Shown here: positions 52,136 through 61,295 of the stretch, in pieces
Layout of the letters: every line of letters begins with the position of its first letter
Position numbering within the stretch: the first letter of the stretch is position 1
From: Pseudomonas azerbaijanoccidentalis
Lineage (GTDB): Bacteria; Pseudomonadota; Gammaproteobacteria; Pseudomonadales; Pseudomonadaceae
Reading direction: 5' to 3'
DNA length: 64,000 nt
Assembly: GCF_019145495.1 (NCBI RefSeq)
Contig: NZ_JAHSTU010000004.1
Location: 186,001 to 250,000 of the forward strand
Position numbers and translations under genes: made by a program
The notes under the pieces: generated by a model
What the model was told of the DNA's origin: nothing
What the model saw: only the letters and a program-made list of their open reading frames with translations
Database searches by the model: none

Positions 52136-52222
52136 GTAGGAGTGAGCCTGCTCGCGATTCATGCGCCGCGGTGTCTGAGCAACACCGCGTTATCGTTCAA
52201 TCGCGAGCAGGTTCGCTCCCAC
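52136..52222. repeat. REPIN (GTGGGAGCGAG type, divergent) between pilI and pilJ
   Basis: GTAGGAGTGAGCCTGCTCGCGAT and the inverted ATCGCGAGCAGGTTCGCTCCCAC lie within the pil-chp operon, between pilI and pilJ. The first base pairs have diverged. Confidence 0.88.
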
Positions 52223-52240
52223 AGGGTCCGTATTGGCCTG

Positions 52241-52780
52241 TTACACCGCGATATTCATGAACCCCTGCGACCGCGCCAGCGCAAACGGACTGAACACCCG
52301 CCAGGTCTGTTCGCCCTGAAAGCAGCCTTCGACAAATGCCGCCATCGGCCCTGGAACCGCATCGGTGGCAACGGGCTCCAGACTCCCCTGGGCAAAGTGC
52401 TGAAGACCGAACACCTCATCGACCATCAGCCCGGCGAACACGTCTTGATGCTCCACCACCAGCACTCGCCGCTGCCGGCGCGCCACCGACAATTCGTGCC
52501 CCAAAAAGGCACACAGGTCCATGATCGGCAGCAGGCGTCCCCGCAGATTGGCGACGCCCTTGACCCAAGGCTTGACCCCCGGCACCTGAGTGACGCGCGG
52601 CTCGTGCAGCACTTCACTGACTTCGCCCATCGGCGCGACGTACCAGTATTCACCCAGGCGAAAACCGATGCCGCTCCAGCTGTTCTGCCGGGTTGGCTGT
52701 GACGGCAAGTCGGCCGCCAGCAAACGACAGCGCTGGTCGATCTGCAGCAGCAGTTCAAAAGCCGTCAGCGACTCGGTCAT
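52241..52780 (-). CDS. pilI: CheW-like adaptor PilI
   Basis: This 179-residue CheW-domain protein couples PilJ to the kinase ChpA. The typical segments are YWYVAPMGEVSEVLHEP, WVKGVANLRGRLLPIMDLCAFLG and VLVVEHQDVFAGLMVDEVFG. It starts 10 bases after the pilH stop codon, so the two are co-transcribed. Confidence 0.94.
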   Translation of the reverse strand: MTESLTAFELLLQIDQRCRLLAADLPSQPTRQNSWSGIGFRLGEYWYVAPMGEVSEVLHEPRVTQVPGVKPWVKGVANLRGRLLPIMDLCAFLGHELSVARRQRRVLVVEHQDVFAGLMVDEVFGLQHFAQGSLEPVATDAVPGPMAAFVEGCFQGEQTWRVFSPFALARSQGFMNIAV

Positions 52781-52790
52781 GGCCGCACGA

Positions 52791-53156
52791 TCAACCGGCC
52801 AGCACGTTGTTCAGGGTTTTGAGCAGGGTTTCTTCATCGACCGGTTTGGTCAGGTAGTCCTTGGCCCCTTGGCGCGTACCCCAGACCTTGTCGGTCTCCT
52901 GATCCTTGGTGGTGATGATGATCACCGGGATATGCCCGGTTTCCGGATCTTTGGTCAGCTGACGGGTGGCCTGGAATCCGTTGAGGCCGGGCATGACGAT
53001 GTCCATCAGCACTGCGTCGGGTTTTTCCTGGCGGGCCAGGGCCACGCCGTCGGCGCCGTTCTCGGCTTTCAATACTTCATGACCGTGCTTTTCCAGCATG
53101 CCGGTCAGTTTGTACATTTCGGTCGGCGAATCATCGACGATCAGAATACGTGCCAT
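52791..53156 (-). CDS. pilH: Response regulator PilH
   Basis: This 121-residue single-domain CheY-like receiver has phospho-acceptor Asp52 in AVLMDIVMPGLNG, the acidic pair in ILIVDDSP and Lys in YLTKPVDEETL. In the Pil-Chp system it acts with PilG to tune pilus retraction. The ATG at 53156 gives the canonical N-terminus MARILIVDD. Confidence 0.95.
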   Translation of the reverse strand: MARILIVDDSPTEMYKLTGMLEKHGHEVLKAENGADGVALARQEKPDAVLMDIVMPGLNGFQATRQLTKDPETGHIPVIIITTKDQETDKVWGTRQGAKDYLTKPVDEETLLKTLNNVLAG

Positions 53157-53213
53157 GGTCTTCCCCATTCTTGTCGACGCAAGGCCCGTTGGCCGAGCGT
53201 CACTGTAGGTGTC

Positions 53214-53618
53214 TTACTGCGGCAAAACGGCGGCGAAGCCCGGAACATGGGCCTGGATCGCGTTCAGCAGTTCTTCCTTGCTGAAAGGCTTGGTCAAAAA
53301 CTGGTCGGAGCCGACAATGCGCCCCTTCGCCTTGTCGAACAGCCCGTCCTTGGACGACAGCATAATCACTGGCGTGGACTTGAATGCACTGTTGTTCTTG
53401 ATTAAAGCGCAGGTCTGATAACCATCCAGACGCGGCATCATGATGTCGACAAAGATGATTCCGGGATGATTGTCGGCGATTTTGGCCAGGGCATCGAAAC
53501 CGTCGATGGCCGTAATGACCTCACAACCCACGTTCTTGAGCAGCGTTTCGGCGGTGCGGCGAATCGTCTTCGAATCGTCGATCACCATGACCTTCAAGGC
53601 GCTGGGGTGCTGTTCCAT
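53214..53618 (-). CDS. pilG: Response regulator PilG
   Basis: This 134-residue single-domain receiver has acceptor Asp58 in IIFVDIMMPRLDG, the acidic pair in VMVIDDSKTIRR and Lys in FLTKPFSKEEL. It promotes pilus extension and adenylate cyclase activity in P. aeruginosa. It is the first gene of the operon, divergent from gshB. The start at 53618 matches PilG length; the longer open frame to 53708 is non-homologous. Confidence 0.95.
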   Translation of the reverse strand: MEQHPSALKVMVIDDSKTIRRTAETLLKNVGCEVITAIDGFDALAKIADNHPGIIFVDIMMPRLDGYQTCALIKNNSAFKSTPVIMLSSKDGLFDKAKGRIVGSDQFLTKPFSKEELLNAIQAHVPGFAAVLPQ

Positions 53619-53853
53619 AAATGCTCTACCGTCGCCTTTGTGAATCAATTTGTCCGTTTGCCGGTTAACGGCGGCTCGAAACCCTTGATACTCAAGGGCC
53701 AGCACCACTTGGCAGTCTTTTTAGCACAGTCTCCGGAACCAATCTATCGGCCGACCGGTGCGGTGGTTTTTCCTTGACCGGGAACCCACTCAGCGCCACT
53801 CTGACGCCACTTTTTTCGTACCGATCCGGTAGCCAATTTTCGAGGAAAACCCA

Positions 53854-54807
53854 ATGAGCGTTCGCGTCGGGATTGTCATGGACCCTATCGCCAGCATTTC
53901 CTATAAAAAGGATAGCTCGCTGGCCATGTTGCTGGCCGCGCAGAAGCGCGGCTGGGAACTGTTCTATATGGAACAGCGCGACCTGTACCAGGGCGAAGGC
54001 CACGCCCGGGCGCGGATGCGTCCACTGCAAGTGTTCGCCAACCCTGAAAAGTGGTTCGAGCTGGGTGCCGAACAGGATTCGCTGCTGAGCGACCTGGACG
54101 TGATCCTGATGCGCAAGGATCCGCCATTCGACATGGAGTTCGTCTACTCCACCTATTTGCTCGAACAAGCCGAAAGCGCCGGTGTGCTGGTGGTCAACAA
54201 ACCGCAGAGCCTGCGCGACTGCAACGAAAAACTGTTCGCCACGCTGTTCCCGCAGTGCACGCCGCCGACCGTGGTCAGCCGCCGCGCCGACGTGCTGCGA
54301 GAATTCGCCGCCAAACACGGCGACGTGATCCTCAAGCCGCTGGACGGCATGGGCGGCACCTCGATCTTCCGTCATCGCGCCGGCGACCCGAACCTCTCGG
54401 TGATCCTCGAGACCCTGACCGCGCTCGGCGCCCAGCAGATCATGGGCCAGGCCTACCTGCCGGCAATCAAGGACGGCGACAAACGCATCCTGATGATCGA
54501 CGGCGAACCCGTCGACTATTGCCTGGCGCGCATTCCAGCCGCCGGTGAAACCCGTGGCAACCTCGCCGCCGGTGGCCGTGGCGAAGCCCGCCCGTTGACC
54601 GAGAAGGACCGCTGGATTGCCGCACAAGTCGGCCCGACCCTGCGCGAAAAAGGCCTGCTGTTCGTTGGCCTCGACGTGATTGGCGAGCACCTGACGGAAA
54701 TCAACGTCACCAGCCCGACCTGCATCCGCGAGATCGACAATGCCTTCGGCACCGATATCGGCGGCCTGCTGATGGATGCCATCGATCAGAAGCTCAAGGC
54801 ACGTTGA
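53854..54807 (+). CDS. gshB: Glutathione synthetase
   Basis: This ATP-grasp enzyme joins gamma-glutamylcysteine and glycine. The length of 317 residues is standard. Signatures include VGIVMDPIASISYKKDSSL at the N-terminus, PPFDMEFVYSTYLLE, ILKPLDGMGGTSIFR and NVTSPTCIREID near the C-terminus. The start at 53854 follows GAGGAAAA. It is divergent from pilG, an order conserved in Pseudomonas. Confidence 0.97.
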   Translation: MSVRVGIVMDPIASISYKKDSSLAMLLAAQKRGWELFYMEQRDLYQGEGHARARMRPLQVFANPEKWFELGAEQDSLLSDLDVILMRKDPPFDMEFVYSTYLLEQAESAGVLVVNKPQSLRDCNEKLFATLFPQCTPPTVVSRRADVLREFAAKHGDVILKPLDGMGGTSIFRHRAGDPNLSVILETLTALGAQQIMGQAYLPAIKDGDKRILMIDGEPVDYCLARIPAAGETRGNLAAGGRGEARPLTEKDRWIAAQVGPTLREKGLLFVGLDVIGEHLTEINVTSPTCIREIDNAFGTDIGGLLMDAIDQKLKAR

Positions 54808-54871
54808 AAAGCCAAACCAACATTGCGTTATCATGCGCGACCTGTGAAAACGCGATGTTGGTTTCCTTGTC

Positions 54872-55771
54872 ATGACCCTCCCGTCCGATCTGCCTGCCGA
54901 ACTCGCCCACCGTGGCGTGCGCCCGGCCGATCGCCTCGGTTTTACCCTGTTTCTGGCGGCTTTGATTCACCTGGCCCTGCTGTTGGGCGTCGGGTTCGCG
55001 GTGGTCGAGCCCAAACAGATCAGCAGAACCCTGGAAATCACCCTCGCCACGTTCAAAAGCGAAAAGAAGCCTGAAAAGGCTGACTTCCTCGCCCAGGAGA
55101 ATCAGCAGGGCAGCGGCACACTGGATAAAAAGGCGATCCCCAAGACCACCGAGATCGCGCCGTTCCAGGACAACAAGGTGCAAAAAGTCACGCCTCCGCC
55201 AGCGGCCAAGCCTGAACAACAGGAAGCTCCGCCCAAGGCTGCCGTGACCACCGTCGCGCCGAAACCGAAGAAAGCCCCAACCAAAACCGAAGAACCCAAG
55301 CCCGTCACCAAACCTGCGGTGGCGGCGCCGACCTTCGACTCCGAACAGCTGTCCAGCGACATCGCCAGCCTGGAAGCGGAGCTGGCCCAGGAACAACAGC
55401 TGTACGCCAAACGCCCGCGCATCCACCGCCTGAGTGCCGCCTCGACCATGCGCGACAAGGGCGCCTGGTACAAAGACGAATGGCGCAAGAAGGTCGAGCG
55501 CATCGGCAACCTCAATTACCCCGACGAAGCGCGGCGCAAACAGATCTACGGCAATTTGCGCCTGATGGTGTCGATCAACCGCGACGGTTCGCTGTATGAG
55601 GTGCTGGTGCTGGAGTCCTCGGGGCAACCACTGCTGGACCAGGCAGCCCAACGCATCGTGCGGCTGGCAGCGCCGTTTGCACCGTTTACCGGGGATTTGT
55701 CGGACATCGACCGGCTGGAAATCATCCGCACGTGGAAGTTTGCGCGCGGCGATCGGTTGTCCAGTAATTAA
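54872..55771 (+). CDS. TonB-like energy transducer
   Basis: This 299-residue protein has one N-terminal membrane helix (about residues 23-43, LGFTLFLAALIHLALLLGVGF), a long Pro/Lys-rich periplasmic spacer (KPEQQEAPPKAAVTTVAPKPKK) and a C-terminal TonB domain: YPDEARRKQIYGNLRLMVSINRDGSLYEVLVLESSGQPLLDQAA. No exbB or exbD gene is adjacent. The order gshB-tonB-like-algH matches P. aeruginosa, where this gene is called tonB3 and has been linked to twitching motility; the pil-chp operon next door fits. Confidence 0.9.
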   Translation: MTLPSDLPAELAHRGVRPADRLGFTLFLAALIHLALLLGVGFAVVEPKQISRTLEITLATFKSEKKPEKADFLAQENQQGSGTLDKKAIPKTTEIAPFQDNKVQKVTPPPAAKPEQQEAPPKAAVTTVAPKPKKAPTKTEEPKPVTKPAVAAPTFDSEQLSSDIASLEAELAQEQQLYAKRPRIHRLSAASTMRDKGAWYKDEWRKKVERIGNLNYPDEARRKQIYGNLRLMVSINRDGSLYEVLVLESSGQPLLDQAAQRIVRLAAPFAPFTGDLSDIDRLEIIRTWKFARGDRLSSN

Positions 55772-55845
55772 AAGATCGCAGCCTTCGGCAGCTCCTACAG
55801 ATGTACTCATTCCCCTGTATGAGCTGCCGAAGGCTGCGATCTTTT
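55770..55845. repeat. REP-type palindrome (AAAAGATCGCAGCC family)
   Basis: Near-perfect inverted arms AAAAGATCGCAGCCTTCGGCAG... and ...CTGCCGAAGGCTGCGATCTTTT lie between the tonB-like gene and algH. Confidence 0.92.
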
Positions 55846-55894
55846 GCCTTGTTCAAGCTTGTCAGTTCGCCCCTCGAACGCCACACTAGCGGTC

Positions 55895-56467
55895 ATGAAA
55901 AACGTCAGCCCCAGTTACCTCAAGCATCACTTCCTGATCGCCATGCCACACATGGCCGACCCGAACTTTGCGCACACCTTGACCTACATCGTCGAGCACA
56001 CGGCCAATGGTGCCATGGGGCTGGTGGTCAACCGTCCGCAAGATCTGAATCTGGCCGATATCCTCGAACAATTGCGCCCCGATATCGAACCGCCGGTCCT
56101 CTGCCAGCATGTGCCGATCTTCATCGGCGGGCCGGTTCAGACCGATCGCGGCTTTGTCCTGCATCCGTCGGGGAAAACCTTTCAGGCGACCGTTGATCTG
56201 GAAGGCGAGCTGTCCCTGTCGACCTCCCAGGACGTGTTGTTCGCCATTGCCGATGGCGTCGGGCCGGCGAAAAGCCTGATCGCCCTCGGCTATGCCGGCT
56301 GGGAAGCCGGGCAACTGGAGGCAGAACTGGCGCAAAACGCCTGGCTGACCTGCCCGTTCGACGCCGACATCCTGTTCAACACCAGCAGCGAACTGCGCCT
56401 GGAAGCGGCGGCCAAACACCTGGGCGTCAATCTCAGCCTGCTCACCAGCCAGGCGGGGCACGCCTGA
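55895..56467 (+). CDS. algH: YqgE/AlgH family protein
   Basis: This 190-residue protein of the UPF0301 family has SYLKHHFLIAMPHMADPNFAHTLTYIVEH at the N-terminus and MGLVVNRPQ, IFIGGPVQTDRGFVLH thereafter. AlgH affects alginate production in P. aeruginosa, but its biochemical function is unclear. The ATG at 55895 lacks an evident ribosome binding site but gives the conserved start. Its stop codon overlaps the ruvX start (TGATG). Confidence 0.93.
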   Translation: MKNVSPSYLKHHFLIAMPHMADPNFAHTLTYIVEHTANGAMGLVVNRPQDLNLADILEQLRPDIEPPVLCQHVPIFIGGPVQTDRGFVLHPSGKTFQATVDLEGELSLSTSQDVLFAIADGVGPAKSLIALGYAGWEAGQLEAELAQNAWLTCPFDADILFNTSSELRLEAAAKHLGVNLSLLTSQAGHA

Positions 56468-56904
56468 TGGCCCTGCGGCTGATTCTGGGTTTTGACTACG
56501 GCACCAAACAGATCGGCGTTGCGGTCGGCCAAGTAATTACCGGCCAGGCCCGCGAGCTGTGCACCTTGAAAGCACAAAACGGCATTCCCGACTGGGACCA
56601 GGTCGAGGCCCTCATTAAAGAGTGGAAACCTGACGCCGTGGTAGTCGGCCTCCCGCTGAACATGGACGGCACACCGAGCGAGATGTGCCTGCGGGCCGAA
56701 AAGTTCGCCCGCCGCCTCAACGGCCGCTTCAACCTGCCCTTCTATACCCACGATGAACGCCTGACGACCTTTGAAGCCAAAGGCGAGCGACGTGATCGCG
56801 GCGGACAAAAGGGCAGCTATCGTGACAACCCGGTCGACGCCATCGCCGCCGCCCTGCTGCTGCAAGGCTGGCTCGACGAAAACACTGCACTGTTCGAATC
56901 CTGA
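56467..56904 (+). CDS. ruvX: Holliday junction resolvase-like YqgF / RuvX
   Basis: This 145-residue RNase H-like nuclease acts in 16S rRNA 5'-end processing and perhaps in junction resolution. It begins with LGFDYGTKQIGVAVGQ (catalytic Asp), has VVVGLPLNMDGTPSEM in the middle and DERLTTFEA later, and ends with the NPVDAIAAALLLQ helix carrying the final Asp. Its start overlaps the algH stop, so translation is coupled. Confidence 0.94.
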   Translation: MALRLILGFDYGTKQIGVAVGQVITGQARELCTLKAQNGIPDWDQVEALIKEWKPDAVVVGLPLNMDGTPSEMCLRAEKFARRLNGRFNLPFYTHDERLTTFEAKGERRDRGGQKGSYRDNPVDAIAAALLLQGWLDENTALFES

Positions 56905-56935
56905 CGAGTCGCTAACCCGCCTCTCTTAGCTACAA

Positions 56936-56969
56936 CCCGAGCCTGCCGTTGAAGCGGCACCGGCTCGGG
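56936..56969 (+). other. Strong hairpin before pyrR
   Basis: CCCGAGCC and GGCTCGGG form an 8-bp outer stem, and inside it GCCG and CGGC pair further. It has no T-run, so it is not an ordinary terminator. It lies seven bases before the pyrR ribosome binding site (AAGGAG) and may influence its translation or the message stability. Confidence 0.6.
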
Positions 56970-56986
56970 TCAAAGAAGGAGCAACC

Positions 56987-57490
56987 ATGAGCCTGCCCAA
57001 TCCTGCCGAACTGATCAGCCAGATGGCCACGCGCCTCAAGGCCCACCTGGAACACCGTGGCATCAGCGAACCGCGTTACATCGGCATTCGTACCGGCGGG
57101 GTCTGGGTTGCCCAGGCCCTACTCAAGGAATTGGGTAGCGAAGAGCCCCTCGGTACTCTGGACGTTTCCTTCTACCGTGACGACTTCAGCCAGAACGGCC
57201 TGCACCCGCAAGTGCGCCCCTCGGCCCTGCCGTTCGAAATCGAAGGCCAGCACCTGGTGCTGATCGATGACGTGCTGATGAGTGGCCGCACCATCCGCGC
57301 CGCCCTGAACGAATTGTTCGACTACGGTCGCCCCGCCAGCGTGACGCTGGTGTGCCTGCTGGACCTGGACGCCGGCGAGTTGCCGATCCGCCCGAACGTG
57401 GTGGGCGCGACCCTGTCGTTGGCTGCCCACGAGCGCGTCAAGCTGTCCGGCCCGGAGCTTGCCCTCGAACTGCAAGACCTCGCCCTTTAA
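56987..57490 (+). CDS. pyrR: Bifunctional PyrR: pyr regulator / uracil phosphoribosyltransferase
   Basis: This 167-residue phosphoribosyltransferase-fold protein has the PRPP loop [17 protein letters not shown] and the N-terminal [13 protein letters not shown]. It is the first gene of the pyrR-pyrB-pyrC' operon. In Pseudomonas it is reported to control pyrimidine synthesis, though not by the Bacillus attenuation loops, which are not seen here. The ATG has AAGGAG upstream. The pyrB gene follows after 27 bases. Confidence 0.95.
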   Translation: MSLPNPAELISQMATRLKAHLEHRGISEPRYIGIRTGGVWVAQALLKELGSEEPLGTLDVSFYRDDFSQNGLHPQVRPSALPFEIEGQHLVLIDDVLMSGRTIRAALNELFDYGRPASVTLVCLLDLDAGELPIRPNVVGATLSLAAHERVKLSGPELALELQDLAL

Positions 57491-57517
57491 TTCCGCCCTA
57501 TTGAGAGTCCCCTCGCG

Positions 57518-58522
57518 ATGACGCCTCTAGACACCAAGCGCCCGCTGCAGCTCAATGATCAGGGCCAGCTGCGCCACTTCCTCTCGCTCGACGGTTTGCG
57601 CCGCGAGCTGCTGACGGAAATCCTCGACACTGCCGACTCCTTCCTCGAAGTCGGCGCCCGGGCCGTGAAGAAAGTCCCGTTGTTGCGCGGCAAGACCGTG
57701 TGCAACGTGTTCTTCGAGAACTCCACCCGCACCCGCACCACCTTCGAACTGGCGGCCCAGCGCTTGTCGGCGGACGTGATCACCCTGAACGTGTCGACAT
57801 CGTCGGCGAGCAAGGGCGAAACGCTGCTCGATACCCTGCGTAACCTGGAAGCCATGGCCGCGGACATGTTCGTCGTGCGTCACGGTGATTCCGGTGCCGC
57901 GCACTTCATCGCCGAACATGTCTGCCCGCAAGTGGCGATCATCAACGGTGGCGACGGCCGTCACGCGCACCCGACCCAAGGCATGCTCGACATGCTGACT
58001 ATCCGCCGGCACAAGGGCGGTTTTGAAAACCTGTCGGTGGCCATCGTCGGCGACATCCTGCACTCGCGGGTTGCGCGCTCGAACATGCTGGCCCTGAAGA
58101 CCCTCGGTTGCCCGGACATCCGCGTGATCGCGCCGAAAACCTTGCTGCCGATCGGCATCGAGCAATACGGCGTGAAGGTCTACACGGACATGGCCGAAGG
58201 CCTCAAAGACGTCGACGTGGTGATCATGCTGCGCCTGCAGCGTGAACGCATGACCGGCGGCCTGTTGCCAAGCGAAGGCGAATTCTACCGCCTGTTCGGC
58301 CTGACCACTGCGCGCCTGGCCGGGGCCAAGCCCGATTGCATCGTCATGCACCCGGGGCCGATCAACCGCGGGGTGGAAATCGAGTCGGCGGTGGCCGATG
58401 GCCCGCACTCGGTGATCCTCAATCAAGTGACCTACGGCATCGCGATTCGCATGGCCGTGCTGTCCATGGCCATGAGCGGGCAGACTGCGCAGCGCCAATT
58501 CGACCAGGAGAACGCCCAGTGA
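57518..58522 (+). CDS. pyrB: Aspartate carbamoyltransferase catalytic subunit
   Basis: This 334-residue enzyme carries out the committed step of pyrimidine synthesis. The carbamoyl-phosphate motif [11 protein letters not shown] lies around residue 67, with [12 protein letters not shown] around 150 and [12 protein letters not shown] near the C-terminus. In Pseudomonas the enzyme is a dodecamer with six PyrC'-type subunits, and the N-terminal extension is the regulatory site. Its stop overlaps the pyrC' start (GTGA). Confidence 0.97.
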   Translation: MTPLDTKRPLQLNDQGQLRHFLSLDGLRRELLTEILDTADSFLEVGARAVKKVPLLRGKTVCNVFFENSTRTRTTFELAAQRLSADVITLNVSTSSASKGETLLDTLRNLEAMAADMFVVRHGDSGAAHFIAEHVCPQVAIINGGDGRHAHPTQGMLDMLTIRRHKGGFENLSVAIVGDILHSRVARSNMLALKTLGCPDIRVIAPKTLLPIGIEQYGVKVYTDMAEGLKDVDVVIMLRLQRERMTGGLLPSEGEFYRLFGLTTARLAGAKPDCIVMHPGPINRGVEIESAVADGPHSVILNQVTYGIAIRMAVLSMAMSGQTAQRQFDQENAQ

Positions 58523-59790
58523 AGCTCAGCATTCTCGGCGCACGCGTCATCGACCCGGCCAGCGGCCTGGATCAAATCACCGACATCCATATTGAAGCCT
58601 GCAAGATCGTCGCCCTTGGCGCCGCGCCGGCCGGTTTTGCCGCCGTCGACACCATCGACGCCAAAGGCCTTGTCGCCGCTCCGGGCCTGGTTGATCTCAA
58701 CGTCGCCCTGCGCGAGCCGGGCTACAGCCGCAAAGGCTCGATTGTCAGCGAAACCCGTGCCGCAGCGGCCGGCGGTGTCACCAGCCTGTGCTGCCCACCG
58801 AAAACCAAACCGGTGCTGGACACCTCGGCTGTGGCCGAACTGATCCTCGATCGCGCCCGCGAAGCCGGCAACACCAAGGTCTTCCCGATTGGCGCCCTGA
58901 GCAAAGGCCTGGACGGCGAACAGCTGGCCGAACTGGTTGCCTTGCGCGATGCCGGTTGCGTGGCCTTCGGCAATGGCCTGGAGAGCTTCCGCAACACCCG
59001 CACCCTGTGCCGGGCGCTGGAATACGCGGCGACGTTCGACCTGACGGTGATCTTCAACTCGCAGGATCACGACCTGGCCGAAGGTGGTCTGGCCCATGAA
59101 GGCCCAACGGCCAGTTTCCTCGGTCTGCCGGGCATCCCCGAAACCGCCGAGACCGTGGCCCTGGCACGCGACCTGTTGCTGGTCGAGCAAACCGGCGTGC
59201 GCGCGCACTTCAGCCAGCTCACCAGCGCACGCGGTGTGGCCTTGATCGCACAGGCCCAGCAACGTGGTTTGAAGGTCACGGCGGATGTGGCGCTGTATCA
59301 GCTGATCCTGACCGATGAAGCGCTAATCGACTTCAGCAGCCTGTATCACGTACAGCCGCCGCTGCGCACTCGCGCCGACCGTGATGGTCTGCGTGCTGCT
59401 GTGAAATCCGGCGTGATCTCGGCCATCTCCAGCCATCACCAACCCCACGAGCGGGACGCCAAACTGGCCCCGTTCGGCGCGACCGAACCGGGCATCAGCA
59501 GTGTTGAACTGCTGCTGCCCCTGGCGATGACGCTGGTGGAAGACGGTTTGCTGGACCTGCCGACACTGCTGGCGCGCTTGAGCGTTGGCCCTGCCGAGGC
59601 CTTGCGCCTGCCGGCGGGCAAGCTGGCGGTGGGCAGCGCAGCGGACCTCGTGCTGTTCGACCCGACGGCCTCGACCGTGGCCGGCGAAACCTGGCTGTCC
59701 AAGGGCGAGAACTGCCCGTTCATTGGGCACAGTTTGCCGGGTTTGGTGCGCTACACCCTGGTGGATGGGCGGATCAGCCACCAGGCTTAA
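58519..59790 (+). CDS. pyrC': Inactive dihydroorotase-like subunit PyrC'
   Basis: This 423-residue protein has the amidohydrolase fold of dihydroorotases but not their metal site. The zinc-binding HxH of PGLVDLHxH is here [14 protein letters not shown], with Asn61 and Ala63 in place of the two histidines. That matches the known PyrC' (PyrX), a structural partner of aspartate carbamoyltransferase in Pseudomonas. It starts at a GTG at 58519 overlapping the pyrB stop. Active PyrC must be elsewhere. A REP palindrome follows. Confidence 0.93.
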   Translation: MKLSILGARVIDPASGLDQITDIHIEACKIVALGAAPAGFAAVDTIDAKGLVAAPGLVDLNVALREPGYSRKGSIVSETRAAAAGGVTSLCCPPKTKPVLDTSAVAELILDRAREAGNTKVFPIGALSKGLDGEQLAELVALRDAGCVAFGNGLESFRNTRTLCRALEYAATFDLTVIFNSQDHDLAEGGLAHEGPTASFLGLPGIPETAETVALARDLLLVEQTGVRAHFSQLTSARGVALIAQAQQRGLKVTADVALYQLILTDEALIDFSSLYHVQPPLRTRADRDGLRAAVKSGVISAISSHHQPHERDAKLAPFGATEPGISSVELLLPLAMTLVEDGLLDLPTLLARLSVGPAEALRLPAGKLAVGSAADLVLFDPTASTVAGETWLSKGENCPFIGHSLPGLVRYTLVDGRISHQA

Positions 59791-59794
59791 AAAC

Positions 59795-59872
59795 AAAAGA
59801 TCGCAGCCTGCGGCAGCTCCTACAGGGAAATGCATATCCCCGTGTAGGAGCTGCCGCAGGCTGCGATCTTTT
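59795..59872. repeat. REP-type palindrome after pyrC'
   Basis: AAAAGATCGCAGCCTGCGGCAGCTCCTAC and its exact inverted relative GTAGGAGCTGCCGCAGGCTGCGATCTTTT surround a short spacer, between converging genes. Confidence 0.95.
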
Positions 59873-59881
59873 GCTCTTCGC

Positions 59882-60301
59882 TTATCGACTCTGCGCGTTA
59901 CGCACCGACACTTGATCGTTCAGCGTCCAGAAGTCATACAGCACCCCAAGAAAGAACAACCCGCCCGTCACCAGGTACAGCAAACCGCTGATCCACTTGC
60001 CCTGATACATCCGGTGCACGCCGAACACCCCCAGAAACGTCAGCAGAATCCACGCCACGTTGTATTCGATTGGCCCGGCGGTGAATCGCAGGTCGGCTTC
60101 ACGGTCCATGGCCGGAATCAGGAACAGGTCGATCAACCAGCCAATGCCCAGCAGACCGAAGGTGAAGAACCAGATCGTCCCGGTCACCGGCTTGCCGTAA
60201 TAAAAGCGGTGAGCCCCGGTAAAACCGAAAATCCACAGCAAGTAACCGATCACTTTGCTGTGGGTGTCCTGATGCGGAACAGGGGGTTGATAGGTGTTCA
60301 T
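59882..60301 (-). CDS. TM2-domain membrane protein
   Basis: This 139-residue protein carries two TM2-type repeats: SKVIGYLLWIFGFTGAHRFYYGK and TFLGVFGVHRMYQGK, each followed by a hydrophobic segment (FTFGLLGIGWLIDLF, LVTGGLFFLGVLYDFW). The repeats have conserved G-hxx-FY or MY turns. Such proteins are small inner-membrane proteins of unknown role. It begins at 60301 and stands alone. Confidence 0.87.
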   Translation of the reverse strand: MNTYQPPVPHQDTHSKVIGYLLWIFGFTGAHRFYYGKPVTGTIWFFTFGLLGIGWLIDLFLIPAMDREADLRFTAGPIEYNVAWILLTFLGVFGVHRMYQGKWISGLLYLVTGGLFFLGVLYDFWTLNDQVSVRNAQSR

Positions 60302-60551
60302 GGATGACCTCGATTCACACGATAGATAAATATTCTTGAATTCTTTGTGACTTTTTTACAGGCGCCCGACATACGGCAAATGCTACCTTCACTTCCGTCA
60401 AAGCCTTATAGCACCTGACTTCTGTCCGACAATTGCGTCCAATTGCCGCTTATTTGGTTCCGTTGACCCCCAGGTTGAATCGACCAACGGCCTCGGAACG
60501 ACAAAAAAAGCTGTTATAAAGTTGCGCGTTCACCTATTCGAGCCTTGCCTA

Positions 60552-61169
60552 ATGCGTTCATTTTTCAAGACATGGCTAACCATTTGCCTTTTGATGCCAC
60601 TGGCCGCCCACGCCACCAATCGTGAGCAACGTCTTCCAAACGTTAATGGTTACACCCCAAAATCCCATGCTTCGGCTCCTTCGAGCAAAAGCAAGAAATT
60701 GGTCAAAACCGCTCCAGAGTTGACCAGCAAAAGCAGCCTGGTGCCACCAATGGCAACCAAGGAAAGCAGCAACGTGCTGAGTCGCGCCGTTAATGTCCTC
60801 GGTACGCCGTACCGTTGGGGCGGCAGCAGTCCGAGCAAAGGTTTCGATTGCAGCGGTCTGGTGAAATACGCGTTCAACGACGCCACCTTTGACCTGCCAC
60901 GTACCTCCAATGCCATGGCCAGCGGTCATGGCGAGAAAGTCGATCGCAAGGACCTCAAGCCTGGCGACCTGATTTTCTTCAACATCAAGAGCCGTCGAGT
61001 CAATCACGTTGCCATTTACCTGGGCAACGACCGCTTCATCCACGCACCACGCCGTGGCAAGTCGGTGACCATCGACACCTTGAAGAAACCGTACTGGGAA
61101 AGCCACTACGTGGTTGCCAAGCGGGTTCTGCCGAAAGAACAGAATGCGTTGCGGGTTGTTCAGCGCTGA
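60552..61169 (+). CDS. NlpC/P60 family peptidoglycan endopeptidase
   Basis: This 205-residue exported protein has a signal peptide (residues 1-20, AHA-T), a Ser/Lys-rich linker, and a C40 peptidase domain from about residue 75. Catalytic residues visible are Cys100 in FDCSGLV, His152 in VNHVAIYLG and His164 in FIHAP. It is predicted to cut peptide cross-links in the cell wall. The ATG at 60552 begins the signal sequence; the longer frame to 60522 adds ten residues without a ribosome binding site. Confidence 0.93.
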   Translation: MRSFFKTWLTICLLMPLAAHATNREQRLPNVNGYTPKSHASAPSSKSKKLVKTAPELTSKSSLVPPMATKESSNVLSRAVNVLGTPYRWGGSSPSKGFDCSGLVKYAFNDATFDLPRTSNAMASGHGEKVDRKDLKPGDLIFFNIKSRRVNHVAIYLGNDRFIHAPRRGKSVTIDTLKKPYWESHYVVAKRVLPKEQNALRVVQR

Positions 61170-61203
61170 TCTCAGCGTCCGAAATCTGCGTTGAACATGA
61201 TTG

Positions 61204-61275
61204 CCCCATCGCGAGCAGGCTCGCTCCCACATTGGAATGCGCTCCCCTGCGGGAGCGAGCCTGCTCGCGATGGGG
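61204..61275. repeat. REPIN (GTGGGAGCGAG type)
   Basis: CCCCATCGCGAGCAGGCTCGCTCCCAC and the inverted GGGAGCGAGCCTGCTCGCGATGGGG lie between the converging NlpC/P60 and pilT genes. Confidence 0.93.
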
Positions 61276-61295
61276 GCTTTGAAAACACCAAATCT

